From: Xanthobacteraceae bacterium
Lineage (GTDB): Bacteria > Pseudomonadota > Alphaproteobacteria > Rhizobiales > Xanthobacteraceae
Reading direction: 5' to 3'
Assembly: GCA_030039655.1 (NCBI GenBank)
Contig: JASHVC010000053.1
Coordinates: 1 to 14,554 of the forward strand
Length of the DNA stretch: 14,554 nucleotides
In this document: positions 13,636 to 14,554 of the stretch, one piece after another
Layout of the letters: every line of letters begins with the position of its first letter
Position numbering within the stretch: position 1 is the first letter of the stretch
The notes under the pieces: model-generated
The model's database searches: none
Seen by the model: only the letters and a program-made list of their open reading frames with translations
Told to the model about the DNA's origin: nothing
Made by a program: the position numbers and the translations under genes

Positions 13636-14554
13636 TCAGACCACAATCACGTCGAGTTGCACGGGCCGCGCCGATAGCGCGCGAGCGCCGCTGTCGGTCA
13701 CTACCACTGGCTCGCCACACATCAGATAACCGCTCTCGGGCAGGTACTGGTTGGGATGCATGACGAACACCATGCCGCTCTCGAGCACCCGCCCATTAGC
13801 CTCGACGATGTCGCCGGGGCGATCCGAAGTAATACCGAGTCCGTGACCGCGCACGCGCATATAGGGCGGGCGGCAATAATCGCCGTAGCCGGCCTTGGCG
13901 ATCACGCCGTTGATGGCGCGCGTTAGGTCGGCGACGGTAGTGCCGGCGCGTCCTGCCTCAAGGCCTGCGCCCATGGCGTCCTGCAATATGGCGAATTTCT
14001 CGCGGATCACAGGACGCGGCTCACCGATCACCGTCGTGCGGCAAATTTGTGAGAACTGGCCGCGATAGCAGGGCGTAATCTCCAAGAGAATAATGTCGCC
14101 CACATCGAGCACGCGCTCGCCGGCGGCACGAACCGCGAGATTGTGCTGCGAGGCGCTCATAAGCAGGAAATTGTCCTCGGCGCCGAGTTTTTTAGTGAAG
14201 CAATAAAGCTCGGCCGCCAGCTCGTATTCGCGCAGGCCAGGCCGCGCAAATTCGAGAACCCTTTCGTAGCCACGCTCGGCGATCCAGGTGGCGTGCTCGG
14301 CCGCTTTGAGTTCCTCGGCGGTGCGCACGCGCGCAAGATCGCGCGCTAACTCGTCGGCCGGCTTCGGCAGTACACCCAACCCCGCGCCGATACGCGCGGC
14401 CAGGGCTTGCCCCAGCAGGGAAAGGCCGACTGATATGGAGCGCGCCACATCTAGACGATGTTTGGCCACAACATCTTTCAGCGCAGCGGCGAGATCGTCG
14501 GTACCGATTGTCTGGTCAGTTGAGGAGATCGACGCAGCGCGTTCGCCATCCCAT
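13636..14554 (-). CDS. M24-family (Xaa-Pro peptidase/creatinase-like) protein, 5' end missing
   Basis: The C-terminal 305 residues of an M24-fold protein; the frame is open to the right window edge, so the N-terminal part is missing. Pita-bread features: ERGYERVLEFARPGLREYEL, FLLMSASQHNLAVRAAGERV, LDVGDIILLEITPCYRGQFS, RVRGHGLGITSDRPGD and ESGMVFVMHPNQYLPESGYL. The metal-ligand places read Glu (codon 14080-14082, ILLEITP), Gln (FSQICRT), His (RGHGLG), His (FVMHPNQ) and Gly-Glu (MCGEPVV), against Asp, Asp, His, Glu, Glu in peptidases. The canonical di-metal site is thus altered, and the protein may be metal-free, like creatinase, or use another site. A GTG at 14469 is an internal codon rather than the start, since coherent protein (WDGERAASISSTDQTIGTDD) continues upstream. 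It is followed after 8 bases by the second M24-like gene. Confidence 0.85.
   Translation of the reverse strand, partial: WDGERAASISSTDQTIGTDDLAAALKDVVAKHRLDVARSISVGLSLLGQALAARIGAGLGVLPKPADELARDLARVRTAEELKAAEHATWIAERGYERVLEFARPGLREYELAAELYCFTKKLGAEDNFLLMSASQHNLAVRAAGERVLDVGDIILLEITPCYRGQFSQICRTTVIGEPRPVIREKFAILQDAMGAGLEAGRAGTTVADLTRAINGVIAKAGYGDYCRPPYMRVRGHGLGITSDRPGDIVEANGRVLESGMVFVMHPNQYLPESGYLMCGEPVVVTDSGARALSARPVQLDVIVV

Overview
The window is GC-rich DNA with dense gene packing on both strands. The gene content suggests an alphaproteobacterium of the Hyphomicrobiales (Bradyrhizobium / Xanthobacteraceae type): two orphan Bug/TctC-type substrate-binding proteins, single-copy catabolic enzymes of the VOC, cyclase and flavin-reductase families, and an Uup/RF3 housekeeping block. 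This placement rests on gene content and base composition only, because no rRNA or other marker gene is present. I count 15 protein-coding genes, two of them cut by the window ends. I see no RNA gene, insertion sequence, CRISPR array, prophage or origin, and no convincing rho-independent terminator.

Left part (1-3398): a truncated Bug-type receptor gene (-) is transcribed divergently from a VOC-fold gene and a cyclase-family hydrolase gene (+), which look like one operon. A membrane di-iron sterol-desaturase/fatty-acid-hydroxylase-type gene follows on the same strand; its base composition is less GC-rich than its neighbours. It converges on a small secreted four-cysteine protein (-).

Middle part (3465-6297): a flavin reductase-family gene and a stand-alone MetE-like gene form a probable two-gene operon (-), divergent from a second Bug-type receptor gene (+). 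The Bug genes sit next to small catabolic modules, so they probably feed organic acids to them, but no TctA/TctB membrane subunits are in the window. Next come an MFS transporter gene and a family-3 solute-binding protein gene (-) separated by 5 bases; the binding protein lacks a signal peptide.

Right part (8494-14554): msrB and an Uup-like ABC-F ATPase gene (+) converge on prfC, encoding release factor 3 (-). Upstream of prfC on the same strand lie two consecutive genes for M24 (pita-bread) fold proteins. By my hand alignment, neither has the full canonical metal-ligand set.

Most of the window is ordinary accessory and housekeeping content. The best candidates for a second look are the degenerate M24 pair, the leaderless solute-binding protein coupled to an MFS permease, and the MetE-like/flavin reductase pair beside a Bug receptor. 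I found no clearly new multi-gene system.
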